From: Charina bottae
Lineage: Eukaryota; Chordata; Lepidosauria; Squamata; Charinaidae
DNA length: 64,000 nt
Assembly (NCBI GenBank): GCA_023362775.1
Contig: JALMGJ010000016.1
Coordinates: 3,022,001 to 3,086,000, forward strand
Direction of reading: 5' to 3'
Every line of letters begins with the position of its first letter. Within the stretch, counting starts at the first letter, position 1. Position numbers and translations under genes: made by a program. Positions 31,764 to 44,079 of the stretch are shown in pieces. Under the pieces are notes generated by a model. The model was not told the origin of the DNA. It made no database searches and saw only the letters and a program-made list of their open reading frames with translations.

Positions 31764-31882
31764 CATGACCATGGAAGCATCTTCGGACAACGCTGGCTCT
31801 TCGGCTAACAAACGGAGATGATCACCGGCCCCTAGAATCGGACACGACTGCACAAATGTGTGGGGGGAAACTTTACCTTTAA
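31764..31882 (+). mobile_element. SINE 3' half
   Basis: Begins CACATGACCATGGAAGC and continues through GCTGGCTCTTCGGCTAAC to the BovB-like tail GAATCGGACACGACTGC and CTTTACCTTT. The tRNA head is missing. Confidence 0.85.
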
Positions 31883-32437
31883 AGAAAATTAGGTGAAGTA
31901 AGGTGGCTTTCTCATGCATGCATGATGGGAAGGAGAGGTGGTAACTGTCACAATTATCTAATCATTTTCTTTTTATTCCAACCAACCCCATCCTCACCTC
32001 TTTTGCCATTCTTATTCTTCATAGTGACAATTGGTACTGTTGAGCTAATCAGAGAGTTATTGGCCTCAACTGAACAAGCAATTAGAAAGACAGCTACGCA
32101 CAAGCCACAGATTTTTCATTTTTTCATTTTTTCAGATTCTTTTGCATTGTCTGAGTAGATAATGAACAAGCAGGATAGTGAGCAAACATGGTTTGCCATG
32201 CACATATAAGGTGATTTATGCCACCTACTCAAAGCCCACTGCCCTTCATGTAGGATATTGTCTCATTGCCAGCATTGATGTAAGATTCAATTGCCAGTTT
32301 AGTTATAGAAAGGAAGGGAGAAATGCCATCTTGCCCTTTGCTCAGGCAATAACATTATTGGGATAACTTTGGCTACATTAGTAGAACTGAGTTCACAATG
32401 ACCAACAACATGTTCCATGTATTCTGTGCTGGACTGT
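31883..32437. other. Spacer without recognised features
   Basis: No supported gene or repeat. Confidence 0.45.
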
Positions 32438-32615
32438 TGTAATGGTATGTGGGAATGATCTTGGAAGACCAGGTGAAGAGATGCTGCCTAGGGAACAATC
32501 AGATAAGAGGGAGCAGAGCCCACAGCTGCATAGTGAATGGAGCAATAGGCTCATGAGGACCCTCCCTAAATTATTGGGCTGTAAAGGTGAATTGTACTTT
32601 CAGACTTGTAAGATT
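32438..32615 (+). mobile_element. LTR, 5' portion (direct orientation)
   Basis: Begins TGTAATGGTATGTGGGAATG and covers the first two thirds of the LTR that lies inverted at 32618-32886, stopping at CAGACTTGTAAGATT. Together they make a foldback of about 450 bp. Confidence 0.75.
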
Positions 32616-32617
32616 GA

Positions 32618-32886
32618 TGTCAGCCTTACCAGGTAGAACAGACAGGAGACACAGCCAGATAAGCTAATTCTACTTTATTGTAAAGCTACATTAATAGAAT
32701 CTTGCAAGTCTGAACGTACAATTCTCCTGTCATCACTTTTACAGACCGATAACTTAGGGAGGGTCCCTCCTGAGCTTCTTGCTCCGCCCACTATGCAGCT
32801 GTGGGCTATGCTCCCTCTTATCTGACTGTTCCCTAGGCACCATCTCTTCACCCGGTCTCCAAAGGTCATTCCCACATACCATTACA
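32618..32886 (-). mobile_element. Complete LTR, inverse orientation (269 bp)
   Basis: On the minus strand it starts TGTAATGGTATGTGGGAATG, has CAATAAAGTAG as polyadenylation signal and ends GGTAAGGCTGACA, with TG...CA boundaries. It is similar in length, ends and internal blocks (AGAGATG...CAGATAAGAGG) to the solo LTR at 57831-58101, so both belong to one LTR family. No clear 5-bp duplication is visible. Confidence 0.75.
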
Positions 32887-33340
32887 GCTGTAGAGAAGCC
32901 AAGGCTCATGAGACTCCCAGGAATGGAAAGCTGTGATATTTTTTCCATTAGCCAAGATGATCATGACAATGATGATGATTTCCCCACCCTTCTCCCCAAC
33001 CAGCTTCTATTTTCTCAATGATCTTGCTACAATCCTCATAATAGTTTGTTTTAGAGATGGAACACTTCCCGTTCTAAAACTGAACATGTCACATTTTTCT
33101 CTTTCTTTTGCAATCTTCTCCCACTACAGGAGAGAGAAGCAACTCTTCTAGCATATATCCAACACAAAACCATACATAGCAAGATACGTACCTAAGCATA
33201 TTTCCCTATATTTCTTGACTGCCTGATAAGGACTATCTTGATGATCATTTGCACTTTGAAAAGTTACCAGTATACAATGATTCTATGGATTGAATTTGAG
33301 CACACTGCTGATTCAGATGTGCCACTTTTGATTCAGTTAA
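32887..33340. other. Spacer without recognised features
   Basis: No supported gene or repeat. Confidence 0.45.
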
Positions 33341-33640
33341 TTTATCATCATCATCATCATTGGCGATCACTCGTAGCCGAGTAAGATTGTCTTCCAAAGG
33401 TAAAATTTTAACGGTGGATCCGTAAGTGGCTATAAAGGCCAATTCTGGATCCGCACAACCTCCCACAATGAGGGCATAGGTTTCCGGGTGGGAGACGGTC
33501 ATGATGAGGGTTTGCCTGACGTGTCTTCCTTTTAGCTCTTTTCTCCTTTTCGCCCTGTACTCGTGCTTCTTCAAAGTCCATAGCGCCATTAATAAAGGAT
33601 GACCTCCAATTGAAACGCTCATAAGTTAGGGCTTCCCAGT
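33341..33640 (-). repeat. Probable retroelement fragment with (GAT)n tail, family unknown
   Basis: The minus strand is open from 33622 to 33245 and reads KKHEYRAKRRKELKGRHVRQ, LEDNLTRLRVIAND then a run of Asp from the (GAT)n microsatellite at 33344-33362. A triplet tail at the 3' end of a coding-like segment is common in LINE-type repeats, and I recall similar segments in other lizards, but I cannot name the family. Confidence 0.4.
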
Positions 33641-35656
33641 TCTCAATGCTGATATTACATTTTTTTAAATTAGCTTTGAGAGTTAATTTATAAATCCATT
33701 CAGTCCTATTGTGTTTTTTAAAGTAAATTTTATAATTATAATTGTTTTTATTTTATGTAAATTAGCTGTAGCCTGGCAGGATAAAATTTTAGTTGAAACC
33801 TCAGTTCTTCAATTAAATTAGGGTTACACAGAAAATATTGTGAAATTACTATTTTTATTATTATTAAATCAATTTCTTAGCCACTTTTGATATTATCTTA
33901 TCCAAAAGCACAATAAAGTCATGTTAAGATAGAAAGCAAGTTTCAATACAATGTACTTCTAAAATAGTACCATTTCTCTCAGTGAAAGCCAGAGAGACAG
34001 GTATCAATAAAAAGACATGGATATGCCTATTTAAAAAGGAGCTGTGGATGGGGTCAGCCCAATATTATAATACGAGAGTTCACTACAGAGAAAGCCCTAT
34101 TTATTTTAGCCCTATTGTTAACCTTACTGATTCTGTTGTTGGCCAATGAGCTGGCCTTCTAGAACTAGTACTAAAACATGAGATGTACATAAGTGATCTC
34201 TCAGTTAACGGACCCCAACTCTTAGGGCTTGAAACAGAAATTACTTGGGTCCAGAAACATAAAATCAACCAATCAGAAAACATGGGATTTCATTAAATAT
34301 GCTCTGACCTACTAGCTGGAATGAGGAGTCAGTGTCAACACACTATCTCAGCTCAATCTTCCAAGGCAGACCCACCTACACTGTACTGTAGCTTTCAGGT
34401 TTGTATGTAATAAAGGCATGAATAACAGAAGCTTGATTTATTTACCATAAAAAAGACCCACAATTAACATACTAGCTAAAGATAATAAATTGTATTATTT
34501 TTTGTGTTCTCATTTTCTTTGATCAAAAAGAAATTAAGATCACTTTTTTCCCCCAAGGAGAAGAAAATGTTAGTGAAATTATCATGGGTGGGGTGTTCAC
34601 TTAAGATATTAAGTACAGGGGTGGGATTGGATGATGTCCTGTCTTTCACTGCACAACCATATCATGTTTCAGAGATCACAAGCTTCCCTGGCTCCCAATA
34701 GTTTAATTAAATTTCAAGGGAAGATATTATAAGGGAACTCCTCCCTTCAGACTTCCTGAGATCATCTAGTGGGGCAGCCAGGAAGTGAAGCATAGCTGTG
34801 CTCTTGAAGGAATAAATTAAACTCCCAAATGCCACCTACCCTAAAACAGCCTGAAAACAAAGTAGGGGGAAAAACAACCAAAGTTTATTTCACAGGGGAA
34901 GCAAACATTCAGGAATTTGGAGGAGAATTTTTGGCATATTGTTCATAAAAGTTCCTTTTCATAATAGCTACCATCTGATCCTCCACAAATATATTCTAAA
35001 GCTATGGAATTGGTTCTTGAGGGGAAGTGTAACCTCATCCAATATTAATGGTTGTGGGAAATATATCTCAAATAATACCAATAGGAGGAATAACAAATAT
35101 TTTAAATTGAGTTATTAACTAGCTCAACAGTTGTTAATAAATTAGCCTCTTGATTTTTAATTGATTAAGCAGTGGTTTATTGCTTAAAATACATTTACAG
35201 AGCACTAAAAAGTCTCCAGATTGTATTTGACAATGATCATAATATGATTTCTTCCTTCCTGTAAATGGGGGTGGGGGTCATTCATGTCTGCTGATTAAAA
35301 AATGGCCACTGTTGAAAAGAAAGGGAAGGGAAAGATGAAGTACAAATGACTGTGGATACCTGTACTGCAAATGTAGGGATGCATCTGAAGACTATTCTGA
35401 GGCTTTGCTGAAACTGCTTCGGAGGGTTGCTAAGGAGTAACAGGAACATCTGAGTGTGCATTTGAGTGTTTCTGTATCTGACAGTGGCTGGTGTGTGTGA
35501 GGGAGAATGGTTAGAAATTAGCATAGCAGATGAGGATCAATTAATTTATAAACGAAGTAGCTTATTTTAGAGAAATTAATGTCTACTTGTCTGTCTCTAT
35601 ATCCATCCATCCCTTCAAGCCCTATCTGTTTTGGGGGAAAGGTGAATTCAGGATGC

Positions 35657-35659
<3 letters not shown>
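33641..35659. other. Spacer without recognised features
   Basis: AT-rich. 34040-34440 has an AATAAAGG near 34408 and could be an old LTR, but no boundaries or duplication were found. Confidence 0.4.

Positions 35660-35693
<34 letters not shown>
35660..35693. repeat. (AC)n microsatellite
   Basis: Seventeen dinucleotide units. Confidence 0.97.
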
Positions 35694-35694
<1 letters not shown>

Positions 35695-38224
35695 GTCATG
35701 CACACATATTTGTTGCAGACACAAATTCCTAGGACAGGTTTCAGCTTGAGTTATCAACCTCATCTATTTACAAACTGAAATGAAGCTAGATATTGGAAAG
35801 GATTTTTGTCTATCTATTTATTATCCATCCATCCTTCTTTTTTTCCTATCATCTTCCTTTCAGGTAAATGTGGAAAGCATCCTTTTTAAAATGCTGAATG
35901 GAGTGTTAGAAAGAAACATGTGTTGCCTTATTTCCTACTACAAATATCTAAACCAAGAATAGGTATCTCATAAAAATGCAGGCTTACATTAATATGCAGT
36001 CCTAGCATTCAGAATTTAAGATTTGTCCCCATTAATGAATCAGTTAATGAGCTAATTTATTACTTGGTGCAATGCTATATATATTCACCTTAGGGTTAGT
36101 ACCAAATGGACTTGGCTCAGAGTAGACATGTATAAGATTGCACTGTGAAAGTTCACAACAGGGGTACAGAACACACACTGTTTTGATGTGTAAACTGCTT
36201 TCACAGGGTATGTAGATTAAGCAAACCTTCAATGCAAATAAATCAATGAAATAACAATATTTGTTATATAAATGCCAGACTTACACTTGGGGGAAAAAAA
36301 CCACAGCAAATAATGGTATGGATAACTTAGCTACTGGAGAGGGTAACTGGTAAATGAAATCCATGTGAAATAAACATTTGCATTCAAGCCTATGCTCCAA
36401 GTGCATAATCAAGTACTGTATGCAGCTAAATGAGTCTGTTGTCTTGCAGTAATGAATATCTACATCCATCCTAAGAGTTAATGAGGAATAAATGACTTAT
36501 TATCAATGAATGGCAGTTATCTAAATAGCTGTGTAACAAAAACAGAATATTAAACCATGGGACTAAAATAGATCTTAAATGATAATGAACTTACTCAAAT
36601 TATTAATTATTTTAAAAGCCTCTGGTAAGGTTTACAGCTTTGGGATGAATTCAGCACTCAGCTCACTCAAGCACTCTTGCCCATTTGCAACATGAGCTAG
36701 CAAATTGCTTTATCAAAATTAATGCCACTAGCTGTAAAGAAAGTACTCGAGCTTAAGACAAAGCAACAGCTGACATGTATTCAGACCAGAGGCTCTACTG
36801 AGTCCAAAAGCTGATTTCCAATGCTGCAGAGGTGATCAGGACTCTCTACATTTGAATATCTTTCTTTTTCTTTTTTCTTTTACTATGGAAGTAGATGGAC
36901 CACAGAATATATGGTGCTAAAGAGATTTGATTTCAAACCTGGCCGTTCCAATTAATTTTTTTTAAATAGATATAGAGATATATACATCCACATCCACACA
37001 TAATAAAGGCACTGGGAAATTGGAAGGGCAGGTTGGCCAGTTGGATATGCCATCTTTGAAGCCAAGAATATCAACAATGGCTAAAGTGAGGAAAGAAAAA
37101 GGACTGGGGAGATGGGAGGAGTGGATATGTCAGTCAGTTATGCCACAGTGGAAGTCAAGGATAATAGTGGTGGCAAAGAGAAGTATGGAAAGGCAGGTTC
37201 TGGGAAGACTGGTGACCAGGCCAAGGTACAGGCCAGATGGTCTGAAAGCAGGAGATTGCATGGGATTTGGGAGTGGGTATATAATATTCATGGCTGTCTT
37301 CCTTAGGGTATATGCAGTAATTTTCAACCCCAGCTTTCTGCAAACCCATGTTTCAATTAACTGGAATGTGGGATTGTATGTGTGTACATGTGAACTTCTG
37401 AAGTCAAAATGGATTCAGAATGGTGGTCCTGTCTTCCATATGGTCAATTCACTTTGTCATTCAGAGCCATTTTTCCCCCCTTCGTTGGATGAAGGAATGC
37501 TAACCAATGTTTGTCAATGTGAGAGGTTCAGAAGAAAGCTTCCAATATAATATATTTTGTAGTCTGCCCACTCTGCAGTACACATCTGAATGCTATTGTC
37601 TCAATGTTGTAATGAAAAAAATGCATCCCTTTTCTTGCAAACCCCATCCTATATCCTTTTCCACAAATGCTCTCCACATTAATGTCCATTAGAATAAAAA
37701 GGGTACCTTATTGTGCTGGTTTGGGAAAATACCACACTCAAAACAATCTGCAAACACAGCAGCATTTTGAATGTAACTGGAGAATTATTTTCAATGCATG
37801 AATTATGCTATTTCATATAAACATTGATTGTATAAAGCACATAAAGTTATGCCTGCTTTCAGATTCCCTTAAAGTGACTATAGGAGTATTCAGATTAAGT
37901 ATAATGACTATACCAAGGTTTTTCTTTAAGAAAGTTTTCTCAGAATTTGAACCCCAGAATTTTCTGCATACTAGCTAGGGATAGAAAAATCTAAATGACT
38001 GCTTTCTTATTTTTCTAGTTTCCAATTTTGTTCATCCCATTTCTGTAATGGCTCAAGATTTTGTTTTTAGTACAAATAATAGAAAAAACTATCTACTTTT
38101 GTGCACTTATCTGGAAGAAATATGCTTTTAATGCAATTTGGCCTGATGCAGCCTTGCAAGTATATATCTTCCTGATAAATGCACATTTCATAAACGCATG
38201 TTCTTGTATGTGTGCTGTCTAATA
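35694..38224. other. Spacer without recognised features
   Basis: The longest frame (37020-37550, 176 codons) has no recognisable domain, signal or homologous phrase and starts in a run without Kozak context. I treat it as chance. Confidence 0.45.
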
Positions 38225-39210
38225 AACAATAATGACTTTTATTTATTATGTGCTTGACCAATAATAAAAATAACAATGACTTTTATTTATTATGTGCTTT
38301 TAAAAAAAAGCATTTAAAAAGCAAAACAAAGCAAAAAGCCAGCAACACAATAATTACAAATCAATCCAATCCAATAAAATTAGCCCAGAACCCAGAAAAC
38401 AAAGATTAAGTTTAAAACAAAAAACACAACAATACATTAAAAAAACGCTCTAGAATAAAAGCAAGTATGTATACATTATAATAATTTAAAAGAGGTGTCA
38501 GCTGAAAAAGAGTACTGTGGAACAACCAGACCGTACACTAAATAATTAAATAAAAAGCTCCTTAAACCGTTTTTAAGGGCCATCAAATATGCACAGAGAC
38601 AAAGGAAGGAAGTTGATTCCAAAGTTGCAGGACCAGGAATCTGGAGTGAGGAACAGGCAGAAGGCCCTGCTAAAAGTAACATAAAGAATAAGAAGGATTT
38701 TAGGAAGAAATAAGGGCAGTGGGAAGTTTGTGACGAGAGGGCTCCAAACACATGCAGTAGCAATTCTGGTACAAATAGGGAGCCAGGAAAGGGCCCCTCT
38801 GTTGCTCTGAGATGAGAATAACATGGGAGGTCCAGAATAGCCTGAAGACCATTATTCTAGACTAAGATCAGGACACAGAAAGAGGAATTGGAAACACTTG
38901 GTAGGAGACCATTACAATAATGTAGACACAAGATAACCGAAGCATGTACCAGTAATGCTGCAGTGTCCTCTGTTAGAAACCCCTGGGTTTTACGCATATT
39001 CATCAAGTGAATATTAGCAACCCTAGCTGTGGAATCAATAACTGGGAATAAAGTCAGCTGCTCATCAATCAAGTTGTGGGCAGAGGAAACTGAGGCAATC
39101 TAGGAGCCCTGAAGACAAATGGGAGAAGACCGAGTAGAGGATGGGAAGGACAGTCAGGAGAAAATACAGTTATCTTAGTGTTATCCATATTCAACTTAAG
39201 GCGGGAGGGG
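38225..39210 (-). mobile_element. L2-related LINE, degenerate
   Basis: The minus strand reads the RT carboxyl region in pieces: LNMDNTKITVF near 39190, then TEDTAALLVHASVILCLHYCNGLLPS (39072-38857), which matches the VHALVISRLDYCNALL pattern of L2/CR1-group RTs. A tail toward 38225 contains a duplicated AATGACTTTTATTTATTATG (38231 and 38275). All frames are broken. Confidence 0.6.
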
Positions 39211-39267
39211 GACATGCTTCTACAACATTATTTGATGGAGAGAGGGAAGATCTGTTACCAAAGCAAC

Positions 39268-39279
39268 AAAAAGGAAGAC
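39268..39279. repeat. 12-bp target-site duplication of Penelope palindrome (left)
   Basis: AAAAAGGAAGAC, repeated exactly at 39557-39568. Confidence 0.88.
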
Positions 39280-39556
39280 GATGGTTGTTGTGGGTTTTCC
39301 GGGTTGTGTGGCCGTGTTCTGGCAGTTCTGGTTCCTAACGTTTTGCCAGTCGCTGTGCCTGGCATCTTCAGAGGACAGGAGCACAGCTAGAAGATTCTCT
39401 CACAGAATCTTCTAGCTGTGCTCCTATCCTCTGAAGATGCCAGCCACAGCGACTGGCGAAACGTTAGGAACCAGAACTGCCAGAACACGGCCACACAGCC
39501 CGGAAAACCCACAACAACCATCGGATTCCAGCCGTGAAAGCCTTCGACTATACATG
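39280..39556. mobile_element. Penelope-like element tails, head-to-head palindrome with target duplication
   Basis: The left arm (about 39285-39400) is the minus and the right arm (about 39401-39556) the plus orientation of the Penelope 3' repeat, meeting at TTCTCTCACAGAA. Only the right arm extends to the outer end motif CCAGCCGTGAAAGCCTTCGAC. A perfect 12-bp duplication shows that the palindrome arrived as one insertion. Confidence 0.88.
39415..39476 (+). ncRNA. Hammerhead ribozyme motif (Penelope palindrome, right arm)
   Basis: CTGAAGA at 39431-39437, stem II GCCAG (39439-39443) with CTGGC (39453-39457) perfectly paired, GAAAC at 39458-39462, predicted cleavage after 39465. The opposite arm (minus strand) reads AAAAC instead of GAAAC, which destroys the core. 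Confidence 0.68.
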
Positions 39557-39790
39557 AAAAAGGAAGACATTGCTTGAGTCCAATTGTGGGGGGAGGGGTT
39601 ACAAAAAGACTCAAACCGACACCACCCACATGAATATAAAAGAGGGAGAAGGGGAAGCACAATCAGACTTCCAGGATTATGTTACAATAGCCAATCCAAA
39701 TAAAAGTAGTTTTTAGTCTTCCGTGGAATCTATTTCTTGCTCTAGTCTACATCTTGGGGCTGGCAAGACTAATGATATATAATGCCCTGA
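39557..39790. other. Spacer without recognised features
   Basis: Begins with the target duplication. No further feature recognised. Confidence 0.45.
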
Positions 39791-40290
39791 TCGTTTATTG
39801 ATTTTATTTATTTATTTAAAAAGATTTCTATAGCCACCAATATTGTAATAACAACCCTGGGCAGCATACAAAACAGTAAAGACAACCAAAACTTCCCACA
39901 AGCCAGCTCTTCAAGGCCTTCTGGAAGGTAAGCAGGGTACTGGATCTCTGGGGGAAGGATGTTTCACAGGGCAGGGGAGCTACAGAGATGGTGCACCAGA
40001 TCAGTGGTGGATGATGCCAATAAAGTATGAAAAGTAAGAGAAAAGCTGGTGAGGAATCCTGGCCTGCTACTGAATGATACCCTGAAAGAAAGTCTGCTTT
40101 GTCCCCTCAGGTGATGGAAGGAATTCTCAGAGTCTTTCTGTGTGTGGAAAAAGGGGTGGGAGAGGGAGTCCTCCCCAGGTGCTTTTCACTCCAGATTACC
40201 CTCTCCCTCCTCCAGGGTGTAGACATCCATGGTCATGTAGGCCTGGCTCCTAATGCATGTTCATGGCCAGCAACAGCCTGATCCAAAGTG
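39791..40290 (-). mobile_element. L2-type LINE 3' end, degenerate
   Basis: The inverse of an L2 tail (TTTATTTATTTATTTAAAAAG, CTATAGCCACC, CCTGGGCAGC) is followed by text resembling L2 antisense ORF2 end (AGGCCTTCTGGAAGG, GGGGGAAGGATGTTTCACAGG). The right limit is uncertain. Confidence 0.5.
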
Positions 40291-42079
40291 ACCTTGGTAG
40301 TATTCATAAACAGGTCAGCTAAGAAAACCAGCACTAATAGACATTGCAGGATAGGAAAAGGAAGAGGCAAGAGAAGATAAGTTTTCTAAGGCTCAAAAAT
40401 GAGATGTCTTTAAAAGCATTGTTGAAAATGAATCCTGTGAAACACCCAAGCAATACATATTATCTTTCTTTCTATTTTTGAATGGAGAATTGCATCCCCA
40501 AATGCTGAAGGGTAGCTAAGTTTTGATTGGCATATTGATTTGCTAGTTGAGAATAAGATAGGTTTGCATGAAAATGCAGACTGACTGAATTTGTCCCTCT
40601 GTCCTTACTTGTAACCTCTGGATACTGTAGTGTATTGTGGAACATGGATGGGAGGTGATTGTACAACTGCATGGGGGAACCATTTTGCAAATAACTTGCA
40701 GTCCTTGAAAACCACATAGATTCCTAGTGGTGTCATGATGTCAACAATCTCAGGGATTCTTTTTGTCTCAAGATACTGTTCTGCCTTGGTGTTTTTTCTT
40801 AGCTTCTTATTAGTTTACACAACTTTGGCCCTTAGCACAGCCATTTCATTGGCCCTTTTAGGCTACCATTCAGTCTTTATTTTCTGGGACATCTTCTCAG
40901 GAAGATGATTTCCTGCATTTACTCTGAGGTTATTATGCAAAATACTTCAGGTGGTATTTTCTGCAGCACAATCAATTCTTTATGTGATTGACACTTGAAC
41001 TAAACATAGGATCATATTTATCAACTGAAGCCTCCTCTCCTAAAACTTAGTAGAGAGAGAGAAATGCCTCATTGTTAAACAACCATTAACCATACGAATG
41101 CCATTCTCCAAAGAATTCTTGAAAGATATAAATATCTCTGTGTGGGAGTGGGGGGGTTAATCTACCAGAATTTTTTAAAAAGATACTGTGCTTCAGCACA
41201 CTGGAACAGGGCTTAAAGCAGTCCTTAAAGTTCATTAGCACAATAGTGAGATTTTCACTCCATATTCCTTTTTGAAACCAGGCATGTATATTCATCAGTT
41301 TAAATATCATAGCAAACTTTTGTTTGCTTGATTCTTTGGTTTACGAGTAAATTATGGACCAAACCTAGGAATATTTATTCTAATGTCCTTTATAAATTTT
41401 ATTTACTTCCTAGTAAAAGTATTTAGGATTTCAGGCTTAGAGTGTGGATCATATGGAAAAGATTGCTTGATAATAGGTAGAAGAGAGTTTCAAGTTTCCA
41501 TCTAAGTATTGCTAGGAAAGATTCCCATCTGAAACTGTAGGAAGCTGCTGCCAGTCAGTGAAGACTTAGGCAGGCCAATTATCAAAATCAATCTAAAGTA
41601 GTTCCCATTTTATGTTCTATAATATCTCACAGCAGCAAGTCTGGGGGGGGGGGGAAATGGGCAGTGCATTTTTTTTCCTCAGACAGCAGCAAATTAGGAA
41701 AATGACAGCCCAGATATGAAAAACTGGCAAAATATTGGAAAGGGGACTGGACATCTTTTGAAATTACATTTTCCACACTGAAAATTGAATGTCACAAACA
41801 TTAGATAAAATGTTAGGTGACCAATTTTGTCATGCATGGCATTGCCATTGCTCCACCATTCTCTCTGAACCTAACAGTCTGTTATTGATTTACATAGTAA
41901 AGTAGGAGGAGAAGGAGATGTGTTTTGAGGAGGCCTGGACCACGTCCACCAATAAATAAATAAATGCTAAAGAACCCCTGACAAGCATTCAAACAATCTA
42001 GGTTGTTTCCTAGGTTGAGAGACATTGGAAGTGTTGTTTATGTTTTTAGTGGCATCGGTGGACATATTTCCTTATAGAT
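40291..42079. other. Spacer without recognised features
   Basis: AT-rich; no frame with a domain and no repeat family recognised. Confidence 0.45.
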
Positions 42080-42475
42080 AATTTGATTGATTGATTTGAT
42101 TGATTTGATTGATTTGATTGATTTGATTGATTTGATTTACACCGCCCATCTCTACAACAGTAGACTCTGGGCGGTTTACAATAATATTTAAAAAAAGTTA
42201 AAACCTATACATCTAAAATCCACTATAATAATAAATATAAAAATCCAAAAGATGGTGAGTTCTTAAAAGGAGGGTATTACTAAGCTAACCACCCCCAGGA
42301 GGAACTATTATTTCCTTCGTTCCAGGCAAGGCAGCAGAACCAGGTCTTTAAAGATTTTAGTTTGATAGATTTGTATCTTGCTTTTTGGAGAAACCCGTCA
42401 CAAGATTCAAGAGGACCTTGGTGTAGCCTGCCAGATGTCGGTAGAATGCAACTCTCACCATCTCTCATCATTTCT
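42080..42475 (-). mobile_element. L2 LINE 3' end
   Basis: The minus strand reads the last ORF2 residues LKTWFCCLAWNEGNNSSSWGWL, equivalent to LKTWFCRLAWEGGKDSSSWG of the L2 at 53.7 kb. The tail follows with AAACCGCCCAGAGTC-like sequence and a (TTGAT)n repeat at 42081-42138. Confidence 0.85.
42081..42138. repeat. (TTGATTTGA)n tail repeat of L2
   Basis: Pentanucleotide-like TTGAT units at the end of the L2 insert. Confidence 0.95.
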
Positions 42476-44079
42476 TTATAAGTAGGATTTATGAAAGTTG
42501 GAGATCAGCATTATCTGGGGAGCCACACATTCCCTATGCTTGATTCAGAAAAAGAACCATCAAATATTGGTTGGCACTTGTCATTTCCCACTAGCAGCTT
42601 GTGGTGTCTCCTAAAGGCATCCAACCATTATGCCAGAATAATGTAATGAGAACAAGGTTTACATCACTTCAGTGATGGATGTGTGATGCTGTGAAGACAC
42701 TAGTGGGAATTGTAATGATAGTAGCAATTTTTCTTTAGTGTATGCTTATACCTAAGCACAGTATAGGCAAAGCAATAAAATCTAACACAATGTAAGCCAG
42801 TATCAGCAATAAAGCAATACTATAACCAATATAAAACATTTCCTATTACCTCTAATGCCTCTTGAAAAAGGATAACTATCAAAGTTCCAGTAGTGTATTA
42901 CTACAGTGGAGTAGGTAAACAGTTTTAGAACTTAAGAGTTAATGGTAAATAAAAATAAATAAAGCGAAAGTAATTAAAGTAGCATTTCTAAAAATCTAGT
43001 TGCCCAGTCACATTATGAAAAGTTTTTCATAGAAGGAAAAAAGAAACTGCAGAAAACTGTATCAGTCACAGTGGCATATTACCAGTGTCCCTATTATCTA
43101 CAGCCCTCAAAGTAGTAATTTGGGCCCCATAGCTGTGGGATCCTAAACCCCAAGATTCAGTCTTAAATGTACCATTGCATTTGAACTAGATGGTGGTTCC
43201 AAAGGCCTTGTGTTCACTCTGATACTATTCATCTGATGTCATTTTGATTTGTTTCCAGTCAACAAGCTCTCATTCTAGCTTTGCATAATGGTATGCAAGA
43301 GTAATCAACATGCTTTATTCATAATTTATTGCAAGGGTTAGGGACAGTGACTAGCCAGCTGGCCAAGGACATAGATCCCAAGACATGGTTTTTACGCTGA
43401 ATAAAATTTAAATTTCTTTTTAGGAGCTGGCTGTCAGTTCCTATCACTCAATGAAGCCTTTTAAGAGCAATGTGTGTGGGAGAATTCTTGTACACCTTTT
43501 ATTTTCTAAAGCTTCCAAGGAAACATATGAGGAGTGTGAATGTGTTCAATGAACCACAAAATGTAGTATGAAGAAAGCCATGCTTTTTAACTAAATGAAT
43601 CTTCCCTATTTTTATACCACGGTATATTTTTATACTGTTCATTCATATGCACAATATATTTCAGCACGGGCATAGAAAAGGAGGAGGGGAATCTATGGAG
43701 ACAAACTTTTCCAGTTTCTTATACAGCCATGTCCTTAAATCTGTTAGGAAGGGAAATTAATAGGAAGAAGGAGAAGGAGAAGAGAAAGAGGAGAAGGCAG
43801 AAGGAAGAGAAAGGAAAGCAGATCATACTGGCACAGAAATTCTTGGCTACTCTTAAATTTGAAATGAAACATTTGCAATTCTTCTGGTTGAACATAGTGC
43901 AAAAATCCTATCAAGGATTATTTGTTTTGTTTTTTCCCTTCCTACTTTTTCCTTTAACTTCCTGGAGTAGATTGCCTCAACAAGGAAATTGCTTCAAAAT
44001 ATCTCATAGATCACAATTAATACTGGACCAACTCATTTAAAAGGGGGTTGGATTAATACAGAAATTGTCTAATTTCAAG
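42476..44079. other. Spacer without recognised features
   Basis: A Lys/Arg-rich frame at 43729-44040 comes from a purine-rich stretch (43760-43820) and shows no domain. Confidence 0.45.

Noticed and set aside
34040..34440. Possible old LTR with AATAAAGG near 34408
   Set aside because: No TG...CA ends or target duplication could be matched, so it is not listed as an element.
37020..37550. 176-codon frame as a possible host gene
   Set aside because: No domain, no codon pattern, no splice or promoter context, and an overlapping frame on each strand. Consistent with chance.
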